Below, one piece after another: positions 1 through 7,090 of a DNA stretch of 32,163 nucleotides. This stretch comes from Prevotella sp. (GTDB lineage Bacteria > Bacteroidota > Bacteroidia > Bacteroidales > Bacteroidaceae). Each line of letters starts with the position of its first letter. Positions within the stretch are counted from its first letter, which is position 1. The position numbers and the translations under genes are program-made. The notes beneath the pieces were generated by a model, which worked only from the letters and a program-made list of their open reading frames with translations, did no database searches and was not told the DNA's origin. The stretch covers positions 1 to 32,163 of the forward strand of contig JAFPZD010000113.1 in assembly GCA_017417465.1 (NCBI GenBank), written 5' to 3'.

Positions 1-45
1 AGTGGATAGTGATTAGTGAATTGTGAATAGTGAATAGTGAATAGT
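1..45 (+). repeat. AGTGAAT heptamer tandem tract
   Basis: From the first base the sequence runs in an exact 7-bp period: six units of AGTGAAT or one-base variants, plus a partial unit. The left edge may continue outside the window. The same heptamer or its complement recurs at 342-357, 1176-1203, 3222-3255, 9667-9687 and 16255-16289. Confidence 0.9.
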
Positions 46-263
46 TGGCTGCGCCAGTGCAGGCCGCCAATGTAGGGGCAGGCCCCGTGCCAGCCCGTTG
101 GCCCGTCAATGTAGGGGCAGGCCTTGTGCCAGCCCGATGGCCCGTCAGGGCCAGTGTGCCCTTTCTTAAAAGACAACACAAACAACACGAACAACTCCCT
201 CCAATTACAGATCTAACAGAGACAACATCCTGGGCGCCAGCGCCCATCCGCAACAACGCATCG
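40..263 (+). repeat. REP/MITE-like element, left copy of an inverted pair
   Basis: This block is repeated in inverted orientation at 998-1187 with about five substitutions and one single-base indel over some 185 aligned bases. The left copy has an extra 39-bp unit: the motif TGTAGGGGCAGG occurs at 71 and again at 110. It contains short hairpins such as GGCCCGTCAGGGCC (139-152) and GGGCGCCAGCGCCC (232-245). An open frame runs through it (VGAGLVPAR-type peptide), but both copies can be read so and the palindromes explain the sequence better. I take it as a non-coding, REP-like mobile repeat. No transposase is present. Confidence 0.75.
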
Positions 264-341
264 GTGGTAGGCCGTTCAGATGCCCGCCACCAATGTAGGC
301 CGCCATTGTATCTCCGCCAATATAGGCAGGAAAGAGTAATT

Positions 342-357
342 AGTGAATAGTGAATAG
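342..357 (+). repeat. Short AGTGAAT heptamer tract
   Basis: Two exact AGTGAAT units plus a partial third follow the left inverted element, in the same orientation as the tract at 1-45. Confidence 0.75.
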
Positions 358-523
358 TTTGACTAACGCCATTCCCCCCACCCCAACAAACAAAAATTCC
401 CCCCTCCCATCACGGACGGCAGCAGGCTGGCGTAAATGTCGACCAGCAATGCCGTACGGTGGCGTGGGAGGTTGGAAAACGAAAGTATAAAGAAATTACT
501 TCGTTTTCCTCCTACTCGAGTTC

Positions 524-735
524 TGTTACAGATACAGATGTTACACTTGTTTCCATTCCCCGCTCTACACTCTTTCTCTTTTTATTCTATACCCCCAATT
601 TTCACCTTACAAAGTGTAAAAGTGTAACAAAGCAAAGAAAAGAGCACGCAGCACGTTGAAAATCAACACACTACGTCATGTTACACTTTCTGTTACACTT
701 TGTTACACATCCCTTCAGAAGTCCAATGTGTAACA
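524..735. repeat. Cluster of TGTTACA(CTTT) motifs
   Basis: TGTTACA appears on the plus strand at 524, 539, 679, 691 and 701, and inverted (AAAGTGTAACA at 619-629, TGTGTAACA around 727-735). The copies at 679, 691 and 701 are 12 and 10 bp apart, close to one helical turn. What binds here, if anything, is unknown. It could be a remnant of a mobile element, an operator cluster or simple repeat drift. Confidence 0.5.
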
Positions 736-778
736 ACTAACGGTTACCTGACACCTGCTATTAGCGGAATGGGAGGGT

Positions 779-912
779 GCTCGGAGGAGAGTGTCAGACT
801 GCTCGGAGGGGAGTGGGAGTCTGCTCGGAGAAATGTCGTGGACTTCTCGGAGATGTGTCGTGGACTTCTCGGAGATGTGTGGCGGACTTCTCGGAGATGT
901 GTGGCATGGAAG
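779..912 (+). repeat. 22-bp tandem array, six units (array 1)
   Basis: The core CTCGG recurs at 780, 802, 824, 846, 868 and 890, an exact 22-bp period. The last three units read GGACTTCTCGGAGATGTG; the first three are diverged. The core matches, in reverse complement, the units of the array at 26778-26879. Because 22 is not a multiple of 3, and the units are contiguous without unique spacers, neither coding nor CRISPR is a good explanation. Confidence 0.85.
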
Positions 913-997
913 GGGTAAAGTGTCAAAGCATGGTATGGGCGGTGTGAAGATTGTGGTTTGGAGGGCAGTGGTGGAGGGTGTCTGAACAGCGTAGTTT

Positions 998-1187
998 CGA
1001 TGCGTTGTTGCGGATGGGCGCTGGCGCCCAGGATGTTGTCTTTGTTAGATCTGTAATTGGAGGGAGTTGTTCGTGTTGTTTGTGTTGTCTTTTAAGAAAA
1101 GGCACACTGGCCCTGACGGGCCATCGGGCTGGCACAAGGCCTGCCCCTACACTGGCGGCATACACTGGCGCAGCCAAACTATTCACT
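998..1187 (-). repeat. REP/MITE-like element, right copy of an inverted pair
   Basis: This is the reverse complement of 40-263, lacking the extra 39-bp unit. The two copies bracket 734 bp of non-coding DNA. Both copies have a heptamer tract at the outer boundary (ATTCACT-type at 1176-1203 here, AGTGAAT at 1-45 there), which suggests the tract travels with, or marks the edge of, the element. Confidence 0.75.
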
Positions 1188-1256
1188 ATAAACTATTCAC
1201 TATTCTACTTTACCTCCTTTACCTCCTTTACCTCCTCAACTCCTCAACTCCTTTTA
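1176..1256 (+). repeat. ATTCACT heptamers followed by a TTTACCTCC tract
   Basis: ATTCACT-type units (to about 1203) are followed by TTTACCTCC repeated with a 9-bp period and TCAACTCC repeated with an 8-bp period. The tract ends a few bases before the acetylesterase promoter. The orientation of the heptamer is opposite to that at 1-45. Confidence 0.8.
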
Positions 1257-1262
1257 AAATAA

Positions 1263-1294
1263 TTTGGTAGTTTCGGAAAAAAGTCGTACCTTTG
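1263..1294 (+). promoter_or_regulatory. Bacteroidetes-type promoter of the acetylesterase gene
   Basis: TTTG (1263-1266) and TACCTTTG (1287-1294) are separated by 20 bp, matching the Bacteroidetes sigma-70 consensus TTTG-(19-21)-TAnnTTTG. Transcription would start near 1300, giving a leader of roughly 18 nt. This also argues against the TTG start at 1264. Confidence 0.8.
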
Positions 1295-1317
1295 CAGCCA
1301 AATTAGGAACAAACGAA

Positions 1318-2550
1318 ATGAGACGGATACTAATCACGATGCTGGCAGCGCTGCCGCTGGCGATGGCAGCCCAGACCTTCGACTTCGACCTTACGAACCC
1401 ACAACCGGTGTATAACGAGACGGACGGCTACGGCTACGACGTGGTGGCAGCCCCCGACAAGAAGGAGCCCGAAAAACCTTTCTACTTCTCGGTGCGCGTG
1501 CCCGACGGCAACTACCGTGTGCGCGTGGTTCTCGGCGGCAAGAAAGGCAGCGAGACGACGGTGCGTGCCGAGGGTCGGCGCCTGATGATGGACCACATCA
1601 CGACCCTGAAGGCGAAGGACACACAAACGGTGGAGTTCGTGGTGAACAAGCGTTCACCGCTGATCTCTGGCGACAAGCGCGTGAAGATTAAAGACCGCGA
1701 GAAAGGCTACCTGACATGGGACGACCGGCTGACGCTCGAGTTCAACGGCGCGAAGCCTGCCGTGCGGAGCATTCACATCGAGCGCGACGACCAAGTGCCC
1801 ACCATCTACCTGTGCGGCAACTCGACGGTGGTCGACCAGCAGTACGAGCCGTGGGCCTCGTGGGGACAGATGATCACCCGCTGGTTCGGGCCTGAGGTAG
1901 CCGTGAGCAACCACGCTGAGAGTGGGTTGACGGCACGGACGTTCATCGGCTCGTTCCGTCTGGACAAGATTCTCACGACGCTGAAGGCTGGCGACTACGT
2001 CTTTGTGGAGTTCGGCCATAACGACGAGAAGGAGAAGCGCCCGGGCGACGGTGCCTGGTACCACTACCAGTACGAGCTGAAGAAGTTTGTCGACGAGGTG
2101 CGGGGGAAGGGCGCACAGATCGTGTTCTGCACACCCACACAGCGGCGAGCTTTCAACGACGACCGCACGACGCTGAAGAACACCCACGGCGACTTCCCTG
2201 CCGCCATGAAGCAGGTGGCCGAGCGCGAGCAGGTGCCACTGATCGACCTGAACATGATGACGAAGACGCTGTTCGAGACGCTGGGCTACGAAGGCTCGAA
2301 GCGTGCACTGGTGCACTACCCCAAGGAGGTCTACGGCAAGGAGCTGGCCGACAACACCCACTTCAACCCCTACGGCGCCTACGAGGTGGCCAAGTGCGTG
2401 GTGATGGGCATGAAGCAGCTGGGACTGCCCCTGGTGCAGTATCTACGCAGCGACTGGCACGACTTCGACCCCAGTCAGCCCGACGACTGGCAGACGTTCA
2501 AGTGGGCTGAATCGCCCATGACAGAGAATGTGAAGCCCGACGGCAATTGA
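1318..2550 (+). CDS. SGNH/GDSL esterase, rhamnogalacturonan acetylesterase-like (CE12 type)
   Basis: This 410-residue secreted enzyme probably removes acetyl groups from rhamnogalacturonan or a related pectic glycan. A signal peptide (about residues 1-19, ending AMAAQ) leads into a beta-rich N-terminal domain (about 20-155), then the SGNH hydrolase domain. Block I reads YLCGNSTVVDQ with the nucleophile at about Ser169; the family's usual GDS is GNS here. Block II is NHAESGLTART, block III EFGHNDEKE, and block V DNTHFNPYG supplies Asp345 and His348. The ATG at 1318 is chosen over a TTG at 1264 because it follows the promoter and begins the signal peptide. A GH106 rhamnosidase follows 60 bp downstream on the same strand, supporting a pectin role. 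Exact substrate is inferred. Confidence 0.85.
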   Translation: MRRILITMLAALPLAMAAQTFDFDLTNPQPVYNETDGYGYDVVAAPDKKEPEKPFYFSVRVPDGNYRVRVVLGGKKGSETTVRAEGRRLMMDHITTLKAKDTQTVEFVVNKRSPLISGDKRVKIKDREKGYLTWDDRLTLEFNGAKPAVRSIHIERDDQVPTIYLCGNSTVVDQQYEPWASWGQMITRWFGPEVAVSNHAESGLTARTFIGSFRLDKILTTLKAGDYVFVEFGHNDEKEKRPGDGAWYHYQYELKKFVDEVRGKGAQIVFCTPTQRRAFNDDRTTLKNTHGDFPAAMKQVAEREQVPLIDLNMMTKTLFETLGYEGSKRALVHYPKEVYGKELADNTHFNPYGAYEVAKCVVMGMKQLGLPLVQYLRSDWHDFDPSQPDDWQTFKWAESPMTENVKPDGN

Positions 2551-2559
2551 TTTGTTGAA

Positions 2560-2608
2560 GGAGTTAGGAGTTAGGAGTTAGGAGTAAAGTAATAAAGGAG
2601 TAAAGTAG
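2560..2608 (+). repeat. GGAGTTA heptamer tract in the junction
   Basis: Three GGAGTTA units and a GGAGTAA variant run with an exact 7-bp period (2560-2587), followed by GGAGTAAAG. The tract fills the whole 60-bp gap between the acetylesterase stop and the GH106 start, leaving no room for a recognisable promoter. Confidence 0.85.
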
Positions 2609-2610
2609 GG

Positions 2611-5292
2611 ATGAAGAAAGTATTTTCAGCGATAGCATTGGCCTCGATGGCCATGACGACGTTTGCACAATCGTGGCCAACGCCAACGACTGAGGCTAAG
2701 GCGGGCGCCCGCTGGTGGTGGCTCGGGTCGGCAGTCGACAAGGAGAACCTGCAGTGGAACCTGCGGCAGTATGCCAACCACGGCATTGGGGCGGTGGAGA
2801 TCACACCGCTCTACGGCGTGCAGGGCAACCAGGCGAACAACATCGACTACCTCTCGGACAAGTGGATGGAGATGCTCCGCTACACGCAGGAGCAGTGCCA
2901 GCAGCAGGGCATCGAGCTCGACATGGCCACGGGTACGGGCTGGCCTTTCGGCGGGCCGTGGGTGCCGTTGGAGGAGAGCGCCTGCCGCGCCGTGTTCGTT
3001 GAGAAGACCATCGACAGCGAGGGTGTCTGGACAACGGTGAATGGCAACAAGGGGCTTCAGCCCGACACGCGGGACGCCGCGGTGGTCGACCTGTCGCCCT
3101 CGGAGAAGGATGCCAAGAACGCCGTGCTCCACAAGGTGATGCTCTACACCGCCGACGGCAAGGCTATCGACGTGACAAGCCAGGTGAACGACGGCAAGTT
3201 GAATGTTGTTAGCGCGGCAGCAAACTATTCACTATTCACTCTTCACTCTTCACTAAAAATTGTCGCCCTCTATATTAAATACGGTGTGATGCGCGTCAAG
3301 CGAGCTGCCCCTGGCGGCGAGGGACTGGTCATCGACCACTTCGACCGCAAGGCTGTGGCCAACTACCTGAAGCACATCGAGCAGGCCTTCGAGCGCACAA
3401 AGACCCCCTACCCTCACACCTTCTTCAACGACTCGTACGAGGTGGAGGCCGCCACGTGGACGCCCACCCTTTTTGCCGAGTTTGAGAAGCGCCGCGGCTA
3501 CAAGCTGGAGGAGCACCTGCCCGAGCTGTTAGCATCGGTAACTGATAAATCTCAAACCTCAAATCTCAACGCTCAAATCTTATCCGACTACCGCGAGACC
3601 CTTGGCGACCTGCTGCTCGAGAACTTCACCAACCAGTGGACCGCTTGGGCACACCGTCACGGCGCCATCACCCGCAACCAGGCGCACGGCTCGCCAGCCA
3701 ACCTCATCGACTGCTATGCGGCCGTCGACATTCCCGAGATTGAGGGCTTCGGCCTGAGCGACCTCGGCATCAAGGGGTTGCGCACCGACCCCGGCAAGAC
3801 GCGCAAGAACGACTCCGACTACTCGATGTTCAAGTATGCCCCCAGCGCGGCACACGTCTGCGGGAAGCCCTACACCTCGAGCGAGACCTTCACGTGGCTG
3901 ACTGAGCACTTCCGCACCAGCCTGTCACAGCTGAAGCCCGACCTCGACCTGATGTTCTGTGCCGGCGTGAACCACATGTTCTTCCACGGCACCGCCTACT
4001 CGCCCCAGAACGACGCGTGGCCCGGCTGGAAGTTCTATGCCTCCATCGACATGAGCCCCACAAACTCGATATGGCGCGATGCTCCCTACTTCATGCAGTA
4101 CGTGGAGCGCTGCCAGAGCTTCCTGCAATGGGGACAGCCCGACAACGACTTCCTGGTGCTGCTGCCTGTGCGCGACGCCTGGAAGAAGCCGACGGGCAAG
4201 CTGCTGATGCAGTTCTCGATTCACGCCATGGGCAAACTGATGCCCGAGTTCCGCGATGCCATCCTCGAGATCGACAAGGCAGGCTTCGACTGTGACTACA
4301 TCTCCGAACGACTGCTCATGCAGACCACCTGCCACGACGGACAGCTCGTCACCAGTGGCGGCACGCGCTACAAGGGGCTCATCATCCCCGGCAGTGGCGA
4401 GATGCCCGAAAGCGTCAGGCAGCACATCGACCGCCTGAAGGCTGAGGGTGCCCACATCATGTACGGCATCGACAAGGCGCAGATGGCAAGCGTCGCCAAC
4501 CCCGAGACGATGAAGACGCAGCTGGGCGTGAAAGCCATCCGCCGCAAGAACGCCAACGGCCACCACTACTTCATTGCCAACCTGACGCCCACCGACATTC
4601 ACCAGCAGGTGCGGCTGGCCGTGCCCTTCAAGGGTGCCAAGTGGTTCAATCCGCTCAATGGCGACATCACCGATGCCACCGTCACCGATGGCGCCGTCGA
4701 CATCTGCCTGCGCAGTGGTGAATCGCTGATTCTGCAGACCTTCACCGAGGCTGTCCCCGGCGATAGCAAGCCAGCGGTGCGAAAGGCTTCTGCCGGCGAG
4801 AAAACCATCACGGGGCCCTGGCAACTGTCGTTCGTCGACGAGGCTCCAAAGGTTGGGAAGACCTACCAGATGGACAAGCCTCAGACGTGGGAGACACTTG
4901 ACGAGCTGACGCGCGTGACGATGGGCACCGGCGTCTACACCACCACCTTCAAGCTCACGTCGAAAGAGGCAGCTGCCTCGTGGCTGATCGACCTCGGCGA
5001 CGTGCGCGAGAGTGCCCGCGTGTATATCAACGGTCAGTTCATCGGCTGTGCCTGGAGTGTGCCGTTTGTGCTCGACACCAGGGGCACGCTCGTAGCCGGC
5101 GAGAACACGCTGCGCATCGAGGTGACCAACCTGCCCGCCAACCGCATTGCCGACCTTGACCGCAAGGGCGTGCAGTGGCGCAAGATGGAAGAGATCAACG
5201 TCGTGGACATCAACTATAAGAAGACCCTCTACGACCAGTGGGAGCCCATGCCCAGCGGTCTGAACACCAGCGTCCGGCTCGTGGGTAAGTAA
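2611..5292 (+). CDS. Glycoside hydrolase family 106, alpha-L-rhamnosidase-like
   Basis: This 893-residue secreted enzyme is expected to release L-rhamnose from rhamnogalacturonan side chains or backbone. A signal peptide (about 1-19, ending TTFAQ) precedes the GH106 start pattern ARWWWLGSAVDKENL and NHGIGAVEITPLYG. Further family signatures are MATGTGWPFGGPW, VKRAAPGGEGLVIDHF, FFNDSYEVEAATWTP, NQAHGSPANLIDCYA and IPEIEGFGLS. A C-terminal beta-sandwich (about 720-890) resembles the sugar-binding modules of GH2-like enzymes. Two loops, residues about 205-215 and 313-323, are encoded by heptamer tandem repeats like those between genes. They sit where relatives have ordinary linkers, so the enzyme may still work. 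It probably shares a transcript with the upstream acetylesterase. No SusC/SusD genes are nearby. Confidence 0.88.
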   Translation: MKKVFSAIALASMAMTTFAQSWPTPTTEAKAGARWWWLGSAVDKENLQWNLRQYANHGIGAVEITPLYGVQGNQANNIDYLSDKWMEMLRYTQEQCQQQGIELDMATGTGWPFGGPWVPLEESACRAVFVEKTIDSEGVWTTVNGNKGLQPDTRDAAVVDLSPSEKDAKNAVLHKVMLYTADGKAIDVTSQVNDGKLNVVSAAANYSLFTLHSSLKIVALYIKYGVMRVKRAAPGGEGLVIDHFDRKAVANYLKHIEQAFERTKTPYPHTFFNDSYEVEAATWTPTLFAEFEKRRGYKLEEHLPELLASVTDKSQTSNLNAQILSDYRETLGDLLLENFTNQWTAWAHRHGAITRNQAHGSPANLIDCYAAVDIPEIEGFGLSDLGIKGLRTDPGKTRKNDSDYSMFKYAPSAAHVCGKPYTSSETFTWLTEHFRTSLSQLKPDLDLMFCAGVNHMFFHGTAYSPQNDAWPGWKFYASIDMSPTNSIWRDAPYFMQYVERCQSFLQWGQPDNDFLVLLPVRDAWKKPTGKLLMQFSIHAMGKLMPEFRDAILEIDKAGFDCDYISERLLMQTTCHDGQLVTSGGTRYKGLIIPGSGEMPESVRQHIDRLKAEGAHIMYGIDKAQMASVANPETMKTQLGVKAIRRKNANGHHYFIANLTPTDIHQQVRLAVPFKGAKWFNPLNGDITDATVTDGAVDICLRSGESLILQTFTEAVPGDSKPAVRKASAGEKTITGPWQLSFVDEAPKVGKTYQMDKPQTWETLDELTRVTMGTGVYTTTFKLTSKEAAASWLIDLGDVRESARVYINGQFIGCAWSVPFVLDTRGTLVAGENTLRIEVTNLPANRIADLDRKGVQWRKMEEINVVDINYKKTLYDQWEPMPSGLNTSVRLVGK
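3222..3255 (+). repeat. In-frame ATTCACT heptamer tract inside GH106
   Basis: Four heptamers (TATTCAC, TATTCAC, TCTTCAC, TCTTCAC at 3226-3253) encode the peptide NYSLFTLHSSL. The bases just before them match the junction tract near 1176. The reading strand is the one in which the heptamer contains no stop codon. Confidence 0.85.
3547..3580 (+). repeat. In-frame CTCAAAT heptamer tract inside GH106
   Basis: Four heptamers (CTCAAAC, CTCAAAT, CTCAACG, CTCAAAT at 3551-3578) encode SQTSNLNAQI between an LPELLASV segment and SDYRETLGDLLLENF. The composition is far more AT-rich than the surrounding coding sequence. The reverse strand of this heptamer would contain TGA. Confidence 0.8.
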
Positions 5293-5302
5293 CGAGGTTT
5301 TG

Positions 5303-5325
5303 GGGTAAAGTGGTAAAGTGGTATA
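5303..5325 (+). repeat. GTAAAGTG short tandem tract
   Basis: GTAAAGTG is repeated with an 8-bp period just after the GH106 stop codon. The rest of the gap to 5414 shows no TAnnTTTG promoter and no terminator that I can identify. Confidence 0.6.
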
Positions 5326-5414
5326 GCAGGTGTGTGAGCGCAGGCCGTCATACACGAATGCCACAGCCCCATCAAGACAAGCAACGAAACAAGCAACGAA
5401 AATAACAACAAAAA

Positions 5415-5603
5415 ATGTCAGAACATCAACATCATCATCATCACCATCATCACCGTCAGGAGGATGACTCCGAAATGATTCAGCGCCGCAGCCTCAACGC
5501 CATCAGATACCGCAAGTTAGCCGCCAAGTGGGGCTTCAGGTTCCTGCTGCTTGTGGCTGCAATCATGGCCATCGCCGTCGTCGTCGTCTACACGCTTCGC
5601 TAA
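5415..5603 (+). CDS. Small His-rich single-pass membrane protein, function unknown
   Basis: This 62-residue protein begins MSEHQ followed by eight consecutive histidines (residues 6-13). A charged, basic segment (about 14-38) and one hydrophobic helix of about 20 residues (about 40-60, ending VVVVYTLR) follow. From memory, similar short His-tract membrane proteins occur in other Prevotella-like genomes, but I know of no assigned function. The His tract is encoded by CAT/CAC codons and could bind metal. The stop codon TAA (5601-5603) overlaps the TAG of the convergent nitrilase gene (5600-5602), so the two genes share the bases CTAA. That tight packing and the clean membrane helix support a real gene. 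Confidence 0.7.
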   Translation: MSEHQHHHHHHHHRQEDDSEMIQRRSLNAIRYRKLAAKWGFRFLLLVAAIMAIAVVVVYTLR

Positions 5604-6343
5604 CATTCATCGCGGTCGTCGAGCACGCGGAAGCGGCTACGCAGCAGGGGCAGTTCCTGCAGGTCGACATCGACCACACAGCAGCTCTCGCCGACGGTTC
5701 GCCCCAGTGGGTCGACGATAGCCGAGCCGCCTTGGTAGCTGGTCTGCGGATCGCTGCCCTCGCGGTTGACGGCTAACACGTAGCACTGGTTCTCAATGGC
5801 CCGTGCACGGATGAGTGTGTCCCATGCCAACTGGCGCGATGCGGGCCAACTGGCCACGTAGACGAGCACGTCGTAGGTGTTGCCAGCGCGACCATAGCGG
5901 GCGAAGACTGGGAACCGCAGGTCGTAGCACGTCTGAAGCATGAAGCGGCAGCCCTGCCATTCGGCCACCACGGCCTGCTGGCCCGCGGTGTAGCGGCGAT
6001 GCTCTCCGCCATGTGTAAAGAGGTGGTGCTTGTCATAGAAAATACAACTATCGGGCGTCACGAAGTAGTGGCGGTTACGATAGCTGCCATCGGCCACCCG
6101 TACAGCCAGACTACCACTCAGTGCGCACTGGTGTTCATGGGCGAAACGCCGCATCCACGCCAAGGCTTCCGAACGGTTCTCATCGTCGACAACGCCCTCT
6201 GGCTCAACGACAAAGCCTGTTGCCCACATTTCGGGCAGCACGTAGAGGTCGCAGGGTTGTGCCGAGGCCAGTGCGTCAGCGTGTCGGATATTCTCAGCGG
6301 GACGGTTCCACGCCAAGTCCATTTGCAGGAGTGCTATTCTCAT
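5600..6343 (-). CDS. Carbon-nitrogen hydrolase, omega-amidase (YafV/Nit2-like)
   Basis: This 247-residue cytosolic member of the nitrilase superfamily carries the catalytic triad Glu38 (LPEMW), Lys105 (YDKHHLF) and Cys139 (QTCYDLRFP). The motifs FTHGGEHRRYTAG and YVASWPASR are typical of the omega-amidase branch, which hydrolyses alpha-ketoglutaramate or alpha-ketosuccinamate formed by glutamine and asparagine transaminases. The start ATG overlaps the TGA of trmN6 by four bases (ATGA at 6340-6343), so translation is probably coupled. Length is close to the family norm of about 255. Substrate is inferred from family. Confidence 0.85.
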   Translation of the reverse strand: MRIALLQMDLAWNRPAENIRHADALASAQPCDLYVLPEMWATGFVVEPEGVVDDENRSEALAWMRRFAHEHQCALSGSLAVRVADGSYRNRHYFVTPDSCIFYDKHHLFTHGGEHRRYTAGQQAVVAEWQGCRFMLQTCYDLRFPVFARYGRAGNTYDVLVYVASWPASRQLAWDTLIRARAIENQCYVLAVNREGSDPQTSYQGGSAIVDPLGRTVGESCCVVDVDLQELPLLRSRFRVLDDRDEC

Positions 6344-7080
6344 AAGTAAAAATCTTTGGTCAGTTGTTGATACCAGTCGGAACGCACGCCAGGGTGCTCC
6401 TCAATGATGCCCGTCGTCAGCTCAGGCGCGGCAGGATGGAGGGCGTAGGCCAGCAGATAGCGGCGAGGGAGCTTCCGGGGCGTTGTCCTGACGGCACACT
6501 CGCGCACCTTGAAAAAGCCTGCCAGCGAGGCTTCAGCATCGAAGCGCTGCCGACAGTCGAAGGGGATGACCACCGACAGCATCCCGTCGTCGGCTAGCAG
6601 GCGGCGTGCAGTGCTGAGCAGGTCGGCGTAGGTCAGCGTAGTGGCATGGCGAGCCATCGTGCGCCGCTCGTCAGGGGCCTGTAGGGCATCGACGAAGTAA
6701 GGCGGATTGCAGACAATGGCCGAATAGCGTGTCGCCGCTGCTGGCATCGTCACAGCGTCGCCCTCCTGGATGGTGATACGGTCGGCAAACGGTGAGGCGG
6801 CAACGTTCTCACGAGCCTGGCTGACGGCCTCGCCATCGATGTCGACACCCACGATGCGTGCGTGCGGAAAACGCTGTGCCATCATCAGTGCGATGAGCCC
6901 CGTGCCCGTGCCGATATCAAGGATGAGCGGATGGGCGGTGATGGGAATGGATGGGAGCGGATGGGAGTGGATGGGCAGGTCTGCCCATGCGCCGAGCAGG
7001 GTGCCGTCGGTGCCCACTTTCATGGCGCAACGCCCCTGACGGACGACGAATTGCCTGAACTGAAAATAGTCGTTTGCCAT
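6340..7080 (-). CDS. trmN6: tRNA1(Val) (adenine(37)-N6)-methyltransferase
   Basis: This 246-residue SAM-dependent enzyme methylates N6 of A37 in valine tRNA. Visible features are FRQFVVRQGRCAMKVGTDG at the N-terminus, the SAM-binding loop DIGTGTG (55-61), the acidic end of strand 2 (VGVDIDGE, Asp80) and the N6-adenine catalytic motif NPPY (125-128). Residues about 35-52 (PIHSHPLPSIPITAHPL) are extra compared with relatives, where the TDG...LLGAWA segment runs almost directly into the SAM loop. They are encoded by a 10-bp tandem repeat. The gene leads a two-gene unit with the nitrilase. Its promoter lies only about 11-18 bp upstream of the ATG, so the leader would be very short. Confidence 0.85.
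   Translation of the reverse strand: MANDYFQFRQFVVRQGRCAMKVGTDGTLLGAWADLPIHSHPLPSIPITAHPLILDIGTGTGLIALMMAQRFPHARIVGVDIDGEAVSQARENVAASPFADRITIQEGDAVTMPAAATRYSAIVCNPPYFVDALQAPDERRTMARHATTLTYADLLSTARRLLADDGMLSVVIPFDCRQRFDAEASLAGFFKVRECAVRTTPRKLPRRYLLAYALHPAAPELTTGIIEEHPGVRSDWYQQLTKDFYL
6921..6979 (-). repeat. 10-bp tandem repeat inside trmN6
   Basis: ATGGG recurs on the plus strand at 6931, 6941, 6951, 6961 and 6971, an exact 10-bp period with a variable second half. The insert is read on the minus strand as a Pro/His/Ile/Ser-rich loop before the SAM-binding motif. A unit length that is not a multiple of 3 means that gain or loss of one unit would shift the frame. Confidence 0.85.
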
Positions 7081-7090
7081 AATTTTGGTG

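Larger units (their letters stand above)
264..997. other. Non-coding interval between the inverted elements
   Basis: This 734-bp stretch contains no convincing gene. Open frames of 60-70 codons exist on both strands (for example from 436 and from 700), but none has a recognisable motif, a promoter or a plausible start. It holds a pyrimidine-rich segment (about 360-415), the TGTTACA motif cluster (524-735) and the 22-bp tandem array (779-912). Base composition from 480 to 740 is clearly more AT-rich than the flanking genes. Confidence 0.6.

Noticed and set aside
45-350. 101-residue frame with VGAGLVPAR repeats
   Set aside because: It arises from REP-like palindromic DNA; the inverted copy at 998-1187 gives the same peptide on the other strand. 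Not a gene.
779-912. CRISPR-like repeat array
   Set aside because: Units are contiguous with no unique spacers of 25-40 bp and there are no cas genes. It is a simple tandem repeat.
3925-5364. 479-codon open frame opposite the GH106 gene
   Set aside because: Antisense shadow of GH106; low-complexity Val/Gly/His/Leu composition typical of reverse-strand reading and no domain.
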